From NCBI RefSeq assembly GCF_003073045.1, contig NC_037590.1, positions 10,993,042 through 11,057,041 of the forward strand: a stretch of 64,000 nt of DNA, read 5' to 3'. Shown piece by piece: positions 13,501 through 25,845 of this stretch. This DNA comes from Pomacea canaliculata (Eukaryota > Mollusca > Gastropoda > Architaenioglossa > Ampullariidae). The position numbers were made by a program, and so were the translations under genes. Within the stretch, counting starts at the first letter, position 1. Each line of letters begins with the position of its first letter. The notes beneath the pieces are model-generated. The model was given only the letters and a program-made list of their open reading frames with translations. It was not told the origin of the DNA and did no database searches.

Positions 13501-13926
13501 ATTTTAATAATTGGATTTGAAGTCTAAAATCACAAATACAGATAACAAATTACTTTCTAAACAGTTATCTTTCCTGTTAGAATCAACTATTACATACCTG
13601 GTAAGCTTTCAAGTTAGGTGTGTGCTATCATCAGGACTGTAACTTTTATCAGAAATTGATTTGCTGATGACACTTATAATTTCTATTGCTGACAAGCTTA
13701 GTCTGCAAGACTTTTAAAAACTTTCCAATGCTTGTTTCCACAGGATGTTCGATTACCTCACAAGTTTTCGGTGATGTCTAGTGTTCTGATGCTATGTGGG
13801 ATCCAGCCAAAAGCAATTGGGTTATATGATAAAATTATGGGTTACATTTGTGCAGTAGCAGAAGATTTTGCTCTATTCTTGTTCACAGTTATTTTTTTCA
13901 ATACTTTCATAGGTGTAGACAGCTGA
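10588..13926 (+). CDS. CAMLG: CAMLG / GET2-like tail-anchored protein receptor subunit
   Basis: Four exons: 10588-10681 (or to 10692, where a better GTTAGT donor keeps the same phase), 12372-12791, 13295-13360 and 13744-13926. The N-terminus has the basic cytosolic motif of CAML/GET2, RRRKILENRESRMNRLLG, which in the family binds the TRC40/GET3 ATPase. Exon 2 ends in a first membrane helix (GGCVIVAFLTCWSFSFGMNL), exon 3 gives the second (LATLPFILLEGFLFYF) and exon 4 the third, near the C-terminus (DFALFLFTVIFFNTF). The role is ER-membrane insertion of tail-anchored proteins with WRB/GET1. Odd: exon 2 does not stay in one frame. The entry frame ends at 12638-12640 (TGG TGA), while the membrane helix is encoded one frame over, which is open from about 12497. 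Joined exons total 763 nt, one more than a multiple of three, so one base appears to be in excess between about 12497 and 12640. This could be an assembly error, a real frameshift or an unseen splice. Confidence 0.85.
11222..11560. repeat. Possible dispersed repeat in CAMLG intron 1
   Basis: This segment is richer in G+C than the rest of the intron and ends in CACATCCCTGATTA, the same closing words found at the end of SINE-1 copies (14893, 31485). The body does not match SINE-1. It also contains two TTAGGG units. Classification is uncertain. Confidence 0.3.
11888..12139. mobile_element. hAT-like MITE with internal 33-bp tandem repeat
   Basis: A 252-bp element with hAT-style inverted ends: CAGTGGTTTTTAACCTGGG at the left and GGTTAAGAACCAC at the right. 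Inside are a perfect short hairpin, GGCGGAGCCTCCGCC (11951-11965), and three head-to-tail 33-bp units at 12001-12099, the first slightly diverged. It encodes no transposase. A clean 8-bp target duplication is not visible. It lies in CAMLG intron 1. Confidence 0.65.
13015..13032 (+). repeat. Poly-G tract (18 G)
   Basis: An uninterrupted run of 18 G in CAMLG intron 2, followed by GAGAGAG. It could form a G-quadruplex in the intron RNA, or it may be a homopolymer whose length is poorly resolved. Confidence 0.85.
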
Positions 13927-14692
13927 AGCACAATATCTGAATTGCTATTTATTGAGTAGAAAAGAATAGGTGGTTGATTTTCTTTTTTAAAAGAAACTTT
14001 TTCCAGATGAACACAGCTTTTTTTTTTTTTTTTACTTGTAAAGCTATTGAAGAACTGATGCTATCAGTTAGAGAATCTGCATTTGTTAGATCAATTCCAT
14101 ATGCTTTCTAAACAATACTGCTTTCACTTGGAAAGACAGTTTCCCATTCCCACCATCTACAGTGCACCCAGCTTGTATGCACACCCTTAAAACCAAAATT
14201 TAACAAGCCCTGACCCATACACAAGTATAGGCACTGTCCTGTGCAAGGTGTAGAAGTTTGGAAAAATACATCCTAATGACATAAAGTCATAACTGATGCC
14301 GTTAGCACGTAGCTGTTTGAAGTGTTGTGTGTAATACATAACTAGTACTTTAATTTTAAAACTACAGAAGTCTTTTTAATTTAAAAAAATGTGTGCAGCT
14401 TCATTAAAATGACATTATACTGCTGGAATTAATAGCTCATTAACAGTTGTGTGCTTTTAATCAGGTGGGAACAGATGAAGGTGAATTTGAACGAGATGAA
14501 TTTGAAAATTGTTTTCATTCAGTATATATGGTTGCCTTTCTCAGGGGTAGCCCACACAATTTGATATTAAGCTTAAGGTTTTTTCTCTTATGCATGTAAT
14601 AATAATATAATAATAATGTGTACTTGCAACATGCAGCTTCATGACCAAGATAGATCGCACTCTCTGTGCAGACTAGTAATGATGAATGACTG
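13927..14692. other. CAMLG 3' flank, no gene recognised
   Basis: AT-rich sequence after the CAMLG stop with no domain-bearing frame on either strand. It leads into the convergent space between CAMLG and TFAM-A. No confident polyadenylation signal was assigned. Confidence 0.45.
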
Positions 14693-14893
14693 CATCAGAC
14701 CACGAACTTGTATTACTGGACTGCTGGCAGACGATTTGTTTCCAGTTAACTACTAAAACGAGGCACGCTTGTACAAAGCTTCTGGTTTAGTCACATTCAT
14801 AGTTTAGGCTTGCCGTGACTAACAGTGGAGAACTTTGCAAGAGGCTAAGTGTTGGTCTTGGCAGACAGCAATCCACCTATACACATCCCTGAT
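14693..14893 (+). repeat. SINE-1 copy, forward
   Basis: A near-complete copy: it opens with CACGAACTTGTATTACTGG, contains AGTTAACTACTAAAACGAGG and GGTCTTGGCAGACAGCAAT, and closes with ACACATCCCTGAT. The same order is seen at 31269-31485. Confidence 0.75.
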
Positions 14894-15239
14894 CAGACAC
14901 TGACATACGTTAATGTCTTATGTTGCTGTTAGAGTGAATCTCATAATTATGACTATAACAGCATTAGTAGGTACCGCCACACATGCCTTTCTGCTGAAAT
15001 TCCAAGTATTTCATGGGCTATCGGGACAGAAATATCACAATAAAGAACAACTTTTCTTCGTGTGTTCAGAATTTTCTTTTGTTTTGTGTGACTGGGCGAA
15101 TAATGTGTATTCTGGATAAATGGTAAATATTTGTCAACTCTGAAATGATGTAGCTCACACCACATGCAAAATATCATGTGGTTTCCTAGATGAGCGTGAA
15201 AGAGCATTTTCTGATGAATTAGATGGTATATGACATGGC

Positions 15240-15629
15240 GGGGAAGCCCGGTAGTGTAGTGGTTTAAACTCTTGCTTGTCACCACGAACTTGTATAACTA
15301 GACTGCTGGCAACCGATTTTGCAGTTTACTAAAACCATGTTTGAGTATAGGTGGATTGCTGTCTGTCTGCCAAGACCAATGTTTAGCCTCTTGTGAAGTT
15401 CTCCTCTGTTAGTCTCGGCGAGCCTAAACAAAAAATGTAACTAAACCAGAAGCTTTGTAGTATCATGCCTCATTTTAGTAGTTAACTGGAAAAAATAGTC
15501 TGGCAGCAGTCCAGTAATACACGTTCATGCTAAAATGAGGCATGTTTGTACAAAGCACAGTCGAGATTAACAGCGGAGAACTTTGCAAGAGGCAGGCTGC
15601 GCGTTGGTCTCGGCAGACAGAAGTTGGTA
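15240..15629. repeat. Nested SINE-1: reverse copy inserted in a forward copy
   Basis: The forward copy starts with a tRNA-like head at about 15247-15281 (CCCGGTAGTGTAGTGGTTTA, an A-box-like run) and CACGAACTTGTAT. It is interrupted at about 15337 by a full-length reversed copy (about 15337-15529) and resumes with the second half of the unit to 15629. The head is the best evidence that SINE-1 is tRNA-derived. The inverted arrangement could form a long hairpin in RNA. Confidence 0.65.
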
Positions 15630-15895
15630 GCAAACAGTGAAAAATTATTTAATTTATCAAAAGATACTTTATTGCTTATTTTGTTTATAAAATTACCCAA
15701 ATTCTTTCACTTCAAGTGCATTTTTAAGTAATAACTTCCCCGTTGAAGAAGTCTACATAAAGAGAATGTGACATACATAAAACAAACACCAAAACATTTC
15801 AAGAATATGTTTGTGATTTTCCTGATGTAAGTGACTTTTTCACATCTTCCTTCTGGATTCTGGTGATATCGAGATTGTCTTTTGGCTTTTTTGCC

Positions 15896-18800
15896 TCATA
15901 AGGATGATTTCTTTGGCACATTCGAAACAGAAGTTATTTGGGGTTTATTTCGAGATGATTCACGGATAAAATCTTGAAATCCAGTTGCTTTCATTTTCTC
16001 CTCCCACTCTTCTAATTCTTTCATGTACTTTTCTTTTCTTACCCTGGCATCTTTCTCATATATCTGTAAGAAGATTTACGCACACCTTTTTTAAAAATCG
16101 ATTTTAGAAGAACATCCAGACTCATTTTTTCATCATATGCCATAACAGATTTGCTAAATATAAGTGGTGAGCTTTTGTTCCTACTCATATTTCAAAACTC
16201 TATACCTTGTAAAAGTATATATCTTGCATATGTCCATCCTATAAATGTTCCAAGACAAAAAATTGTAAAGATAAAATTAAACAAGTACCCTCCCACCAAC
16301 ACCAGGCCTTCGATATGTACACAAGTCCATAAAGTTTTTAAAATGACCAAAAATTTCTGTGTATGTGAAAACAAGAGGATCTAGAGAACAGGGTAACACC
16401 AACATCTAAAACTGAATATGTATCCATTTCATCCTAGGACAAAAATAACATTCATAATCTTGATAAGGTACTAGGAGTAACTTCTATTTGTCTAAAAACC
16501 GTCTTTCTACTCTGTAACTTATCAAAAAACAAAAAACATTAAGGCACACGAATCTGATGTGTAATAGCCTGATTAAAGGCCATTGTAAACATGAGAATAC
16601 ACTTAACAAAGACAAAAAAATTACAGAAATCTTAATACCTCTTTCTCTTCTTTGGTAATATTATGCCAGTCGTTCGCAAGGTCTTTAATATATTGCTGAA
16701 AAAAAAGTTCAAAGCCTTATAATGATGAACATTTATATAGCACTTTTCCAAAATAATTTGCTCAATGCTTCACAAGAAAAACTACAGACTCATCCTAAAT
16801 AAATCTGAATGCTAATGTCTATACAAACATCTAATCATACAACAGACACACCTAAAGAGTAAATACAGACACATTTTGCCATATAAGGTCTTGAGATGGA
16901 AGAGTGAAGTCACTGATTGTGAAAAAAGTAACACTGAAGAGAGGCTGATAAAATATGCCGAACTTAACAGCACACTCAATGTACAAACAAAAAGACACCA
17001 AGCTAATGCAAAAAACAAAAACAAAAAAAGCCTCAAAAAATCCCTTGTAAATTTCCTTATTTTCCTTTATTTTAACAAATATTGGCTGCTCCATGGACTA
17101 GAAACCATTTTTCAGAATATACTGATTTTTCAAGTTTTTCCTGACCTGCACAGATGTGCATATATAAAAATCCATGAACTGTAAATACCCAATTATTATA
17201 TATAAAGGTCTCAAATATAAACTGTACTCTACTTCAAGCGTTAATCTAAATGCAAGTAAATTCAAGTCTACTCTGCACACAAAGGCCCTAAGTAGTTTTC
17301 CCTTCAACAGATGGTCCCTTAGCTTACTTATTTACTTTATATAACTCACCGCCATAGACTTATTCCCCCGTTTAGGCTTAGAAGCTTTCAAAAACAGTGC
17401 ATATGACGTTAGTGGCATCTTTGGCTTTCCCAGTCCGTGCAACACCTGCAAGGTAAAGATTACATACTTATATGGTTTCAAGAAGCATCCATATAAAATA
17501 GCATGTGAATCTTATTCACCAAGTGTATGCGTAATTTATATTTTAAGATATATCGCTATCATAAAAAATGTTGGAATATACATCTAAATTTGTCAACTGC
17601 CATAATAACAAAATTCTTCAAATTTTATTTTCAAGTCATAAATTTTGTTCTCAAATCAACAGCTGTGTGCTTTTAATGTGATGGAAGCAATAAACAAGTC
17701 AAAAACTTCAGGACACTCCATATACTTTATGCTTAAATAAGCAACATATAAATGGCTAATCTTCATAGACAGTGCAGATGAAGGAGACTGATATTTTACA
17801 CTATGCCATGAAAATATCAAGAAAAAAGTAAAATCTGTGCTATGGTAGAATCCAGATCAAACAATAATGGAGGTTATTAATGTGTGGAATTCTGTGAAAA
17901 GTACAGTGAAAAATGTTGAGGTTGAGGCCATTAAAAATGACTAAAACTTTCGAAAAAAAAGGGTAAAATTTATCCACAGCAATCAGACAATACTGGTGAA
18001 GATACAGTCTAAAAACAGAAATACTCTCCAGTCAGAAAGGTCCATCAGGTGAACATGACAGGTCTGCCAGAGAGCTCACAAAATGTACCTGTATCTACTA
18101 TAACTTTATGAGTGCAAAGTAAAATGTAATCAGTGAAAATGTTCAACACTGAAGATTAATTTATCAGACCAACCCACTTTTTTCATTGGCGAATGGTCAT
18201 GGTTCAGAGGCAGGCATATGTGCAACATTCATAAATTAAAGAATCTCTGTCAATGAATTAGGATAATGTAAAACTGTTGCCTGGCAGGATGATTAACTCT
18301 CCAGCTTTTAAGTACTAAGCATAAAAAATTATAGGTTACTTTGAATCACAAATGACATTTTCGGCACCAGTGTTTTGTTATTTAGTAGTAAATAATCTAA
18401 ATTCATCCCACAAAACAAACTGCAGCTTAATTAAGTTTTCTGTCTGATGACCGTACAGTTTATGAAATACATATCCAACCTTGGTTACATGGAATATTTA
18501 AGTTTTACTAACTTTGATTTCCTTTTTCTTAACTGGTGCCTCTTTTACAAATTTGTGATAAAGGTTAACTTTCTTCTCTTGTTCACTGAGTCCATCCAAA
18601 AACATCAAATACTTCTGCTTGTAGTCTTCATATTCTTTTTGTGCAAGTAACTTGCGTACCTGTCAATATATTAAAAAGATGCAATGTCAGGTAGAAAGGT
18701 GGTTCCTTACTTAAATAGGTATTTAAACTTTATATTCTGTCAAGGTAACATGCTATAAAACCTGAATGTTATCCGATAATATGGCTCCTAAATTGAGTCC

Positions 18801-20857
18801 TATATATAAATGAACAAAATAAAAGGCAAAGTTCTCAACAAAGTTGTTACCTGCTTTAAGTCTTTAGATATATCATTTTTTAACAGTTTGATAGCACACC
18901 ATACATTAATCAAATACATGTTTTCTCTCTTTATAACTCACACTTTTCTCCTCTTGGCCTAGCTCACGCCACAGCTGACTTGCAATCTTGGTTATTTCAG
19001 GCCCATTGGAACCTTTAAAAAAATAGGTTAAAAGAAACTATGCCACAAAGCTCTACATTTTGTATCTCTTTCTAATATTTCTATCAAAATTACCAAAATA
19101 GTAGTAATGCAAAAATGTTAATATAGCTTAAAATAACATGCAATATCCTCAGGGTTATTGTTTTGTTTCACGTAAAGACTTAATTGCCACTTTAACATAA
19201 ACAATGGAAATGATATTTGAAATTCAAAAATAAATATAATTTACTTGTGCCTATAATCAACCTGGGTTATTCTTTTGAATTTCTGAACATTTCTCCTTTA
19301 CAAACTTTCCAAATGCCCCAGGTGGTCTCTTTGGCGCATCAGGGCTTTGGATAGACTGAGACATGCTGATGAAGCATCGTGCATCTTGCATTGGTCTGTG
19401 GACACAAGATGGGTAATTCACCTCAACAGCTTAACATGGTATTAAGCACTGTATAGTACAATCCTATAATTTGCTTTTATTTATACTAGCTAATTTGCAT
19501 TCACTGTATCACTGTCTCTAGCAGTAATATAATGCACTATACACAGTATAAACTCAAAAGTTTTATAAACAATGTTTCTTCACAAATTTTGAATGGTAAT
19601 CAGTCCACTTCAGCACTACCCAGAGATACAAAATCTATATTAAGTATTAGACTGTTCACCAGATTCCTAACTTTCCATCATTAAACTTATAACTACCTGT
19701 TCCAAACAGTGTTAAATGCAGCTGTACATTTCTATTCCATTTAAACTACAAGTTCTACTGAAATGTTAAATGTGTTTCACGTTCTCAAAAACACACAAAC
19801 ACATTAGGGCATGGCAGATAAAGGAAGGGTGGTGATATTTTTTCCCCCCAAGATAAACATGTTCTAAGCTCTTCATGTGCTTCAAACTGCTTGAATATAG
19901 AAAAATCTGAAGAGTTACTGGAGGTAGGCGGGAATTAGTGTTTTGTGACGAGCCAGCAACTATTGCCATAGCACGGCACAAACTAACATACACATCCTTG
20001 ATCACGGCAAGGCAGCCAGCCCTAAGAGGAGAGCTGAACCCAGGACAGCAAACCCTCTCAATATAGATGACAGGTACTAACCGCTGCCCCACCGGACCGC
20101 CCGATGAGTTACTGCACGAACTTGTATATTACATGTCCATGGTTACTGGAGAACATTTTTCATACTGACTCCGATGTCACTGGCTATGTAAAGGCTATCA
20201 CTGAAAGTACTCTTTTACTATACTTTGGATAGGGTTCAAGTAATATCCCGTGGCATCCTCTTCTGCACAGCAATTACTCCTTTGGGTTTTCATTCAAACT
20301 TGAAATGAAAGTAGTCGTGTTGAAAAACGGTCAGCTGGTCCCAAGAGTACAGCCAGCGCTGCGAACGGGTGTCACAATGTCCTGGAAAGTACGACCTGTC
20401 TGCCAAAATGTGATGTGTACTTGTTTTCATTTTCTTTCATTCGGCCTAGGTTAATTTGAAATTTATGAAGTACAACAGCATTAGAAATCAGCAGTCCGTA
20501 ACACGGCTGGCGTATCTGCTAGGGTCGTTAGGGAACATCCATCGGAGGTTGGCTCCCTTCAAAGAAAAGGCTGATTTTAAAGTGATATTGTGAGCGGATT
20601 CAAACAGCTTTACTTTACACAATGAATTCGGTAGGTGAACGCCTTGGTGCCCCCTCTCTGAAACGAAAACCTTCGAAGCAATTTATATTTAATTGTTCTC
20701 GACAAAAAGTGTCATATACATATAGACTAATCCGACACAGACATGAGAAAGTATCGGAATTGTTGACTATCACCCATCCAGCATACCTATTTGTTGTTAA
20801 CAAACGCTTTGCGCTAATACCAGCACCTGACCGCCAACTAGCAAAGGCGGCGGCCAT
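15896..20857 (-). CDS. TFAM: TFAM-A: mitochondrial transcription factor A, two HMG boxes
   Basis: Seven exons on the minus strand: 20787-20857, 19262-19395, 18942-19012, 18513-18659, 17350-17445, 16639-16695 and 15896-16063. They join to 744 nt, 247 residues with a TGA stop, close to human TFAM (246). The first 24 residues (MAAAFASWRSGAGISAKRLL and on) look like a mitochondrial targeting leader: basic, no acidic residues. HMG box A runs about 43-118 (APKRPPGAF, IASQLWRELG, YKQKYLMFLDGL), a basic linker follows, and box B runs about 146-217 (LGKPKMPLTSYALFLKASK, LANDWHNITKEEKE). TFAM bends and packages mtDNA and activates its transcription. The C-terminus ends in a short basic stretch (VPKKSSL). 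A SINE-2 copy sits in intron 1. This is the first and most diverged intact unit of the array. Confidence 0.9.
19921..20105 (-). repeat. SINE-2 (tRNA-derived) with target duplication
   Basis: On the minus strand the element has an A-box-like GGGGCAGCGGTTAGTACC and a B-box-like GGGTTCAGCTCTCC. It is bounded by the direct repeat GAGTTACTG at 19912-19920 and 20106-20114, the target site duplication. It lies in intron 1 of TFAM-A; the intron 1 sequences of TFAM-B and -C lack it. Confidence 0.8.
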
Positions 20858-20960
20858 GTTGAGACTGAACGCCTACATGAGGCGCGTTGCACAGAGAAGT
20901 GAGCCACGCGCCACGCACCGCGGCCGGAAGTCAAACCTTCAAGATGGCTGTTCACATGAG
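20858..20960 (-). promoter_or_regulatory. TFAM-A promoter-proximal region with ETS-type site
   Basis: Just upstream of the TFAM-A start is a locally G+C-rich stretch with CCGGAAGT at 20924-20931, an ETS/GABP (NRF-2) core, and GCGCCACGCACC, loosely like an NRF-1 site. Human TFAM is known to be driven by NRF-1 and NRF-2. Conservation here is inference from motifs alone. Confidence 0.45.
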
Positions 20961-23094
20961 GAAAATGATAAATGCTGTGATTGTTTCTGAGTTTTTAGAA
21001 GCCCCTCCAAGATTTTACAGCCGATATATTTTGAATTGATAAAAATGCTGCATTTTAATTTTGAATAACTAGTTTGACCTCTGTGTATGCCTGTATTGTA
21101 TGGGGGGGAGGGAGGAAAGATCTTGATTCCCATTTAGAGCAGCATAAATATTTCAGGATCTCCAAACTCGGATTGCCCCGATCTTCCAGTTGAATAGTTG
21201 ATCGTGCTCATAAAGCTCCTAACCCCTGATGGCTGTTTGCAATTAAGTCCTAAGTGAACAAGAAGAGGGTGGGTTCACTAACCACGTTTACATGGCATGC
21301 AGTTTTAATTTAATGCCCATGAATGCTGGAAAAGAGAAAGCACAGATGCCAGAAACTACATAGCCTATTGAAACTTTGCCCACCCCTGCCCAGATCTCAC
21401 AAACCCTTTGTTGTCATCAGTTTGGAGTTCATATTAAATGCATATGGAGACGTTAACATGAAACAGGTGTCATTGCTCAGTCAAACAACAATGACAGAAA
21501 AAGCATGATTGATCAAGCAAAAATGACAGAAAAGTATAATATAGTTTGTAAAAGGTTTATTTTAACATTTGAAATTGAATTTATCGGTGACTGAAGTCAC
21601 AGTTACTGGTATGAAACTGGTTGATTTCCCAACAATGCCACCCACCCCCTACACACCCTCAGTTATCACCAAATTTTGGTGGATTTTAGCAAGTCTTGAT
21701 AGGGATGTTTAAATGTAAAGATTCAGTAAACCTGGGCCATTCTTCCTATTTGGCTTGTAGAATCATGGTTTTTTTTGTAATGATTCTTGCATTTGGTATT
21801 ATTTTCTGTTGTCTATGGTTTTGTATTTCACCCCATATTTTTATGTTTCTTGTTTTTATAGCTGTTTAATAGGCTTCACCATGTCTAACCTATAAATACA
21901 TTTATTTCTTGACACAGACAGACTTAATAATAGCTTTAATAATTCTGTTAGGGAAAGTTTGGAATCTATACCAGGTGCCCACACCTTCTGCTATTAGTAG
22001 TTTATACCCATCCCAGTTTGTCTATTTTGCATTTATTCAAGTGATTATATAGAATATGTTTTCTGGTTCACCTTCAGCATTGTGATAATAATAGACAAGT
22101 GATCACTGTTTTATGTGTTATCTTCATTTATCTCGAAGTTTAGAATACTAGACTAGGGGTACACATAGAGATCTATGGATGATATATCAGTTATTCCCTG
22201 AGAGAAAATGAGGGTGGGTTCACCACGTCTACCCTGCAATTTCATGTTCAAGGTATTTATAAGAGATATGAAAAGTGATTTTGAGCATGAAGGTCTTTAA
22301 TTTGATATACATGTTTAGTTAATTCTACACTTTCCTAACATTAAATGATGACTTGGCATACTCCCAATAATCATGGATGTACACCTCTGGACTGCTGGGT
22401 GCCTGCTGAGACCAACTCTAACCAAGTCTAAACCTCTTGTGAAGTTGTAGGATGTCAGGTCTCAGCAAACCATTTAACAGTTTCATATCCAGGACAATGA
22501 TAAAATTCTTAAAGTCAAGAATAGGCTTGCAATAAAATTGCTGGGAGTTCTTGTACGATTATCCAAGCACACATTTTAATGCATTCAAGGTAATGTTCAA
22601 TTTCAAAAGCAATCAAATTGACAATGTTTACGTATATACATTCCTACTGTTCATAAAAATCAAAATCAAAACAGACTTTATTGTCTATCCAGGAGACCCA
22701 GGACAGAAATTTGTCTTCGCTCACAAGGGCAGGCATACATTCTCATACAGACACATAATACAACACAAGTAAACTTTTTGTCATCATTCTACAAGATCCA
22801 GTTCACATTTATCACACAAGCGTGTGTGCTCACACACACATGTGCAGGTGCGAGCACACTCACACTTAAGTTTGATGAAACAGGAAATTAGCTAGCTTAA
22901 TGAAATTCATAACACATGGTCTTTTTTCTGCCATTTTCACTTGTTAAAACCAAGGAAACAGCATGACAAAAATAAAACTTCATACAATCATCTTCCCAGC
23001 AAGCACTGATTACAATTAGCACTTATTTGTGGTTTTCCTTCCACATGCTGGTAGCAGTCTTTTGCCTTTTTTCCCGATGTGGAGGATTTCTTTG
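20961..23094. other. Spacer between TFAM-A and TFAM-B
   Basis: No gene recognised. It holds a diverged reverse SINE-1 piece at about 22370-22470 (CTAAACCTCTTGTGAAGTT), a possible retroelement 3' end at about 22645-22765 on the minus strand (GACAATAAAGTCTGTTTTGA), and a CA/TG-rich run at 22815-22866. The last part is probably the TFAM-B 3' UTR. Confidence 0.5.
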
Positions 23095-23594
23095 CTACTT
23101 AAGGATTTTTGAAGCTCTTTTGAATTTGATGCGAGAACTTGTGCGAATAACATCTTCACGGCCAATTTCTATCATTCTCTCCTCCCACTCTGCTAGTTCC
23201 TTGTCATATTTTTCTTTTTCTACCCTGGCGCCTTCCTTGTGTATCTGAAAGAAGATTTATGTGAACACTAGGTTCATATTTTTATTATCTGCCATTAACA
23301 GTCTAATGAATTCAATGGATACAAGTGGTTAGTTTTGGTTCCACTTCTTCCCTTTATACACCTGAATTCTACATATGAACTATAACTTATATATGGCATG
23401 TGTGCATGCTGTGTTCCAAGACGAATGTAACTCGCCTGTTTCCAATCACCAAGCTTTAGACATGCACGCACATTTATAAAGATGTTTTCAAATAATTAAA
23501 ATTGTGTGTGTGGATGCTTGTGTAAGCAAAAGGCTCTAGTGGACAGAATCATACTAAAACCTTCACCTAAATTTGGATAACATTTACCTACTTA

Positions 23595-25140
23595 ATCCAG
23601 CCATCTTATTTCCAGAATATGGCGTAGGCACTGGTTGGTAAAGGTCTGGAGCTTATTGTTGTTGGTGTTTGTCACTCTTCAGGTTTCAGAACCATATAGT
23701 AGGACAGCCTTCACATTTGTGTTGAAGATGTAGATCTTACTGTGGAAGGATAATGCTTAGGGATTCCAGACGGACCTGGCATTGTTGATGCAGCTTTTGA
23801 TGTCATCGTCCACTCCTCCGTCCTTGTTGACAATGCTCCCCAGATACATGAGGTGATCTGTTTCCAGGATCTCTCCTTAAAGTTGGATTGGGAGTTCCTG
23901 CTTCTTGTTGATTCTCATCACTTCAGTCTTCTTTCTGTTAACCTTTAAGCTCTGTACAGATTGTCTTCCAAATGCTCTTGAGTGTTGACTGGTTTTCTTC
24001 CATTGATTCCTCTGTCAGTCCTGAAAGGTTCTCATACTTATTCTTGATTTCACAGTCATAAATTTTCCTTGTTTCCTTGTTCCTGAGGTACTGAGTCTGC
24101 CTGCTGGATCAATGAAAGACTTCAGCTTAATCTTGAAGATTGCCACTAGAAGCTAGTGGTCTGAAGAAACATCTGCACCTCTTCTCACTTGGACATCTTT
24201 TCGACTTTCGAGCAACCGTTATATGATCAATCTGATTTTTCATCTTGCCATCAGGGGAAGTCCAAGTTGTCTTGTGTATATTTTTGTGTGGGAACATGGT
24301 GCCACCTATGACATGGTCATTGAAAGCACAAAAGTCTGTGAAGAGTTTCCCATTTTCATTGCAGGTGCCGACGTCATGTCTTCCCATGATGAGTTTGCTG
24401 TTGGTGTTATTATCTCCCACTCTGGCATTTAGGTCTCCCATAATGACCTTCAGATCTCTTCTTGATGTGCAGCCAAGCAGAGACTGCAAGGCTCTTCATC
24501 TGCTGCATTTGTTGGTGCATAGCATTGGATGATCGTGATCTTCGTTCCTTTAGGCATTGAATCTCACTGACATGAGCCATGGTGAGACTGGTTCCTCTGT
24601 TGACATCAGCAGTGCTACTCCCTAGGCATGATCATGGTCCAGGTCTTTGTGGCCAGAGTAAATAATGGTTCCTCCTGATGTGAGTTTGGCCTGGTCACTT
24701 CCATTCCATCTTGTTTCACATAACCCAAGAACCCTGATGTAGTATTTCCTCATTTTGCTTGCCAATTTTGTAGAGGGTTCTGATGTTCCAGGTCCCTATC
24801 CTGGTTCTTGACTTGGTCGTTAAATGATGTCGGCAAGCTTGCTCCCTAAGGCTTTCACCAGCATGTGTCATAAGCTCTTCTAGAAAGGAATCTTCCTGAC
24901 CAGGTCCCTGTTGTGGTACTGTTGCAGTTTCTGTAGCAGCTGCTTTTTTTTTTTTTTTTACATGAGTGGGTTGTTAGTCCAAAGCAAAACCCCCAACCTG
25001 GAGGGCCAGGGTGCAACATTTTAGTCTAAATTCTACCCTATCAGAGCTGTTCCACTTGGTTAGACCATCTAGGAGCACAAGGCTCCTGCCAACATAGCTC
25101 TGTGGATCGACACAACGTGCAAGTCACCATACCACTACAA
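23595..25140 (-). mobile_element. RTE-like LINE, internally deleted
   Basis: On the minus strand, from 25140 down: a 5' segment with GGACTAACAACCCACTCATG, then an APE-type endonuclease (VIMGDLNARVGDN, NENGKLFTDFCAFNDHVIGG, QIDHITVARK), then, after loss of most of the reverse transcriptase, its C-terminal part (KTEVMRIN, LGSIVNKDGG, AVLLYGSET, CLRHILEIRWLD). The same RT words occur in the fragment at 34826-35385. It lies in intron 6 of TFAM-B in the gene's own sense. The frame carries stops and shifts, so it is inactive. Confidence 0.75.
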
Positions 25141-25845
25141 GGTAAGTTGCACCAATTTGCAGTGGTCTTGTTAAGGTACTATAAACAATCTTTAAACTCA
25201 AAAATTCATCATTTGGAAAATGTTCAATCAAAAACATCATCAAAAGAAGCAAGGCAGATCAAGCAATATACAAAATCTAAAAAAAAAAGTTAAAGCATAT
25301 GATTCTGACTTGCAATAGAGTGAATAAAAGATCACAAAAAAGTCATATTCAGGTAAGCATAAAAATACACCTAAAAAGAAACAATTATAAAAAAACAAGT
25401 ACCTTTTTCTCGCTTGGGGGAATAATGTACCAGTGGTTTGCAAGATCTTTATAATGCAGCTGGAAAAAAGTAAAAAGTCATAGTCTTAAAATATTAGTTA
25501 TTGTATAATGCAAGAGATGGCTTTCTCTCTACATCTTTTCAGAACAACTGCCAAAGCTCAGTACCAAAGAAAAACATCTATATCAATTTACAATATGGAA
25601 ATAAAAATTCAATATTTTATGTCTAAAATACAAACTATTCTTTCTGCTTAATGTGTAAATCTAAATGCAACAGAGATGGCAATACTTTTCAAGTCTACTA
25701 TGCATAGTCAAATACCATAGTCAAAGAAAGAGAACTTTTTTTTTTTTTGTAAGTCGCTGATTTATTTTTCCTACAAAAGATGGATTTTAACTTTCTTATT
25801 TTGTTTATATCACTCACAATCGTAGATGCATCACCCTGTTCAAGC

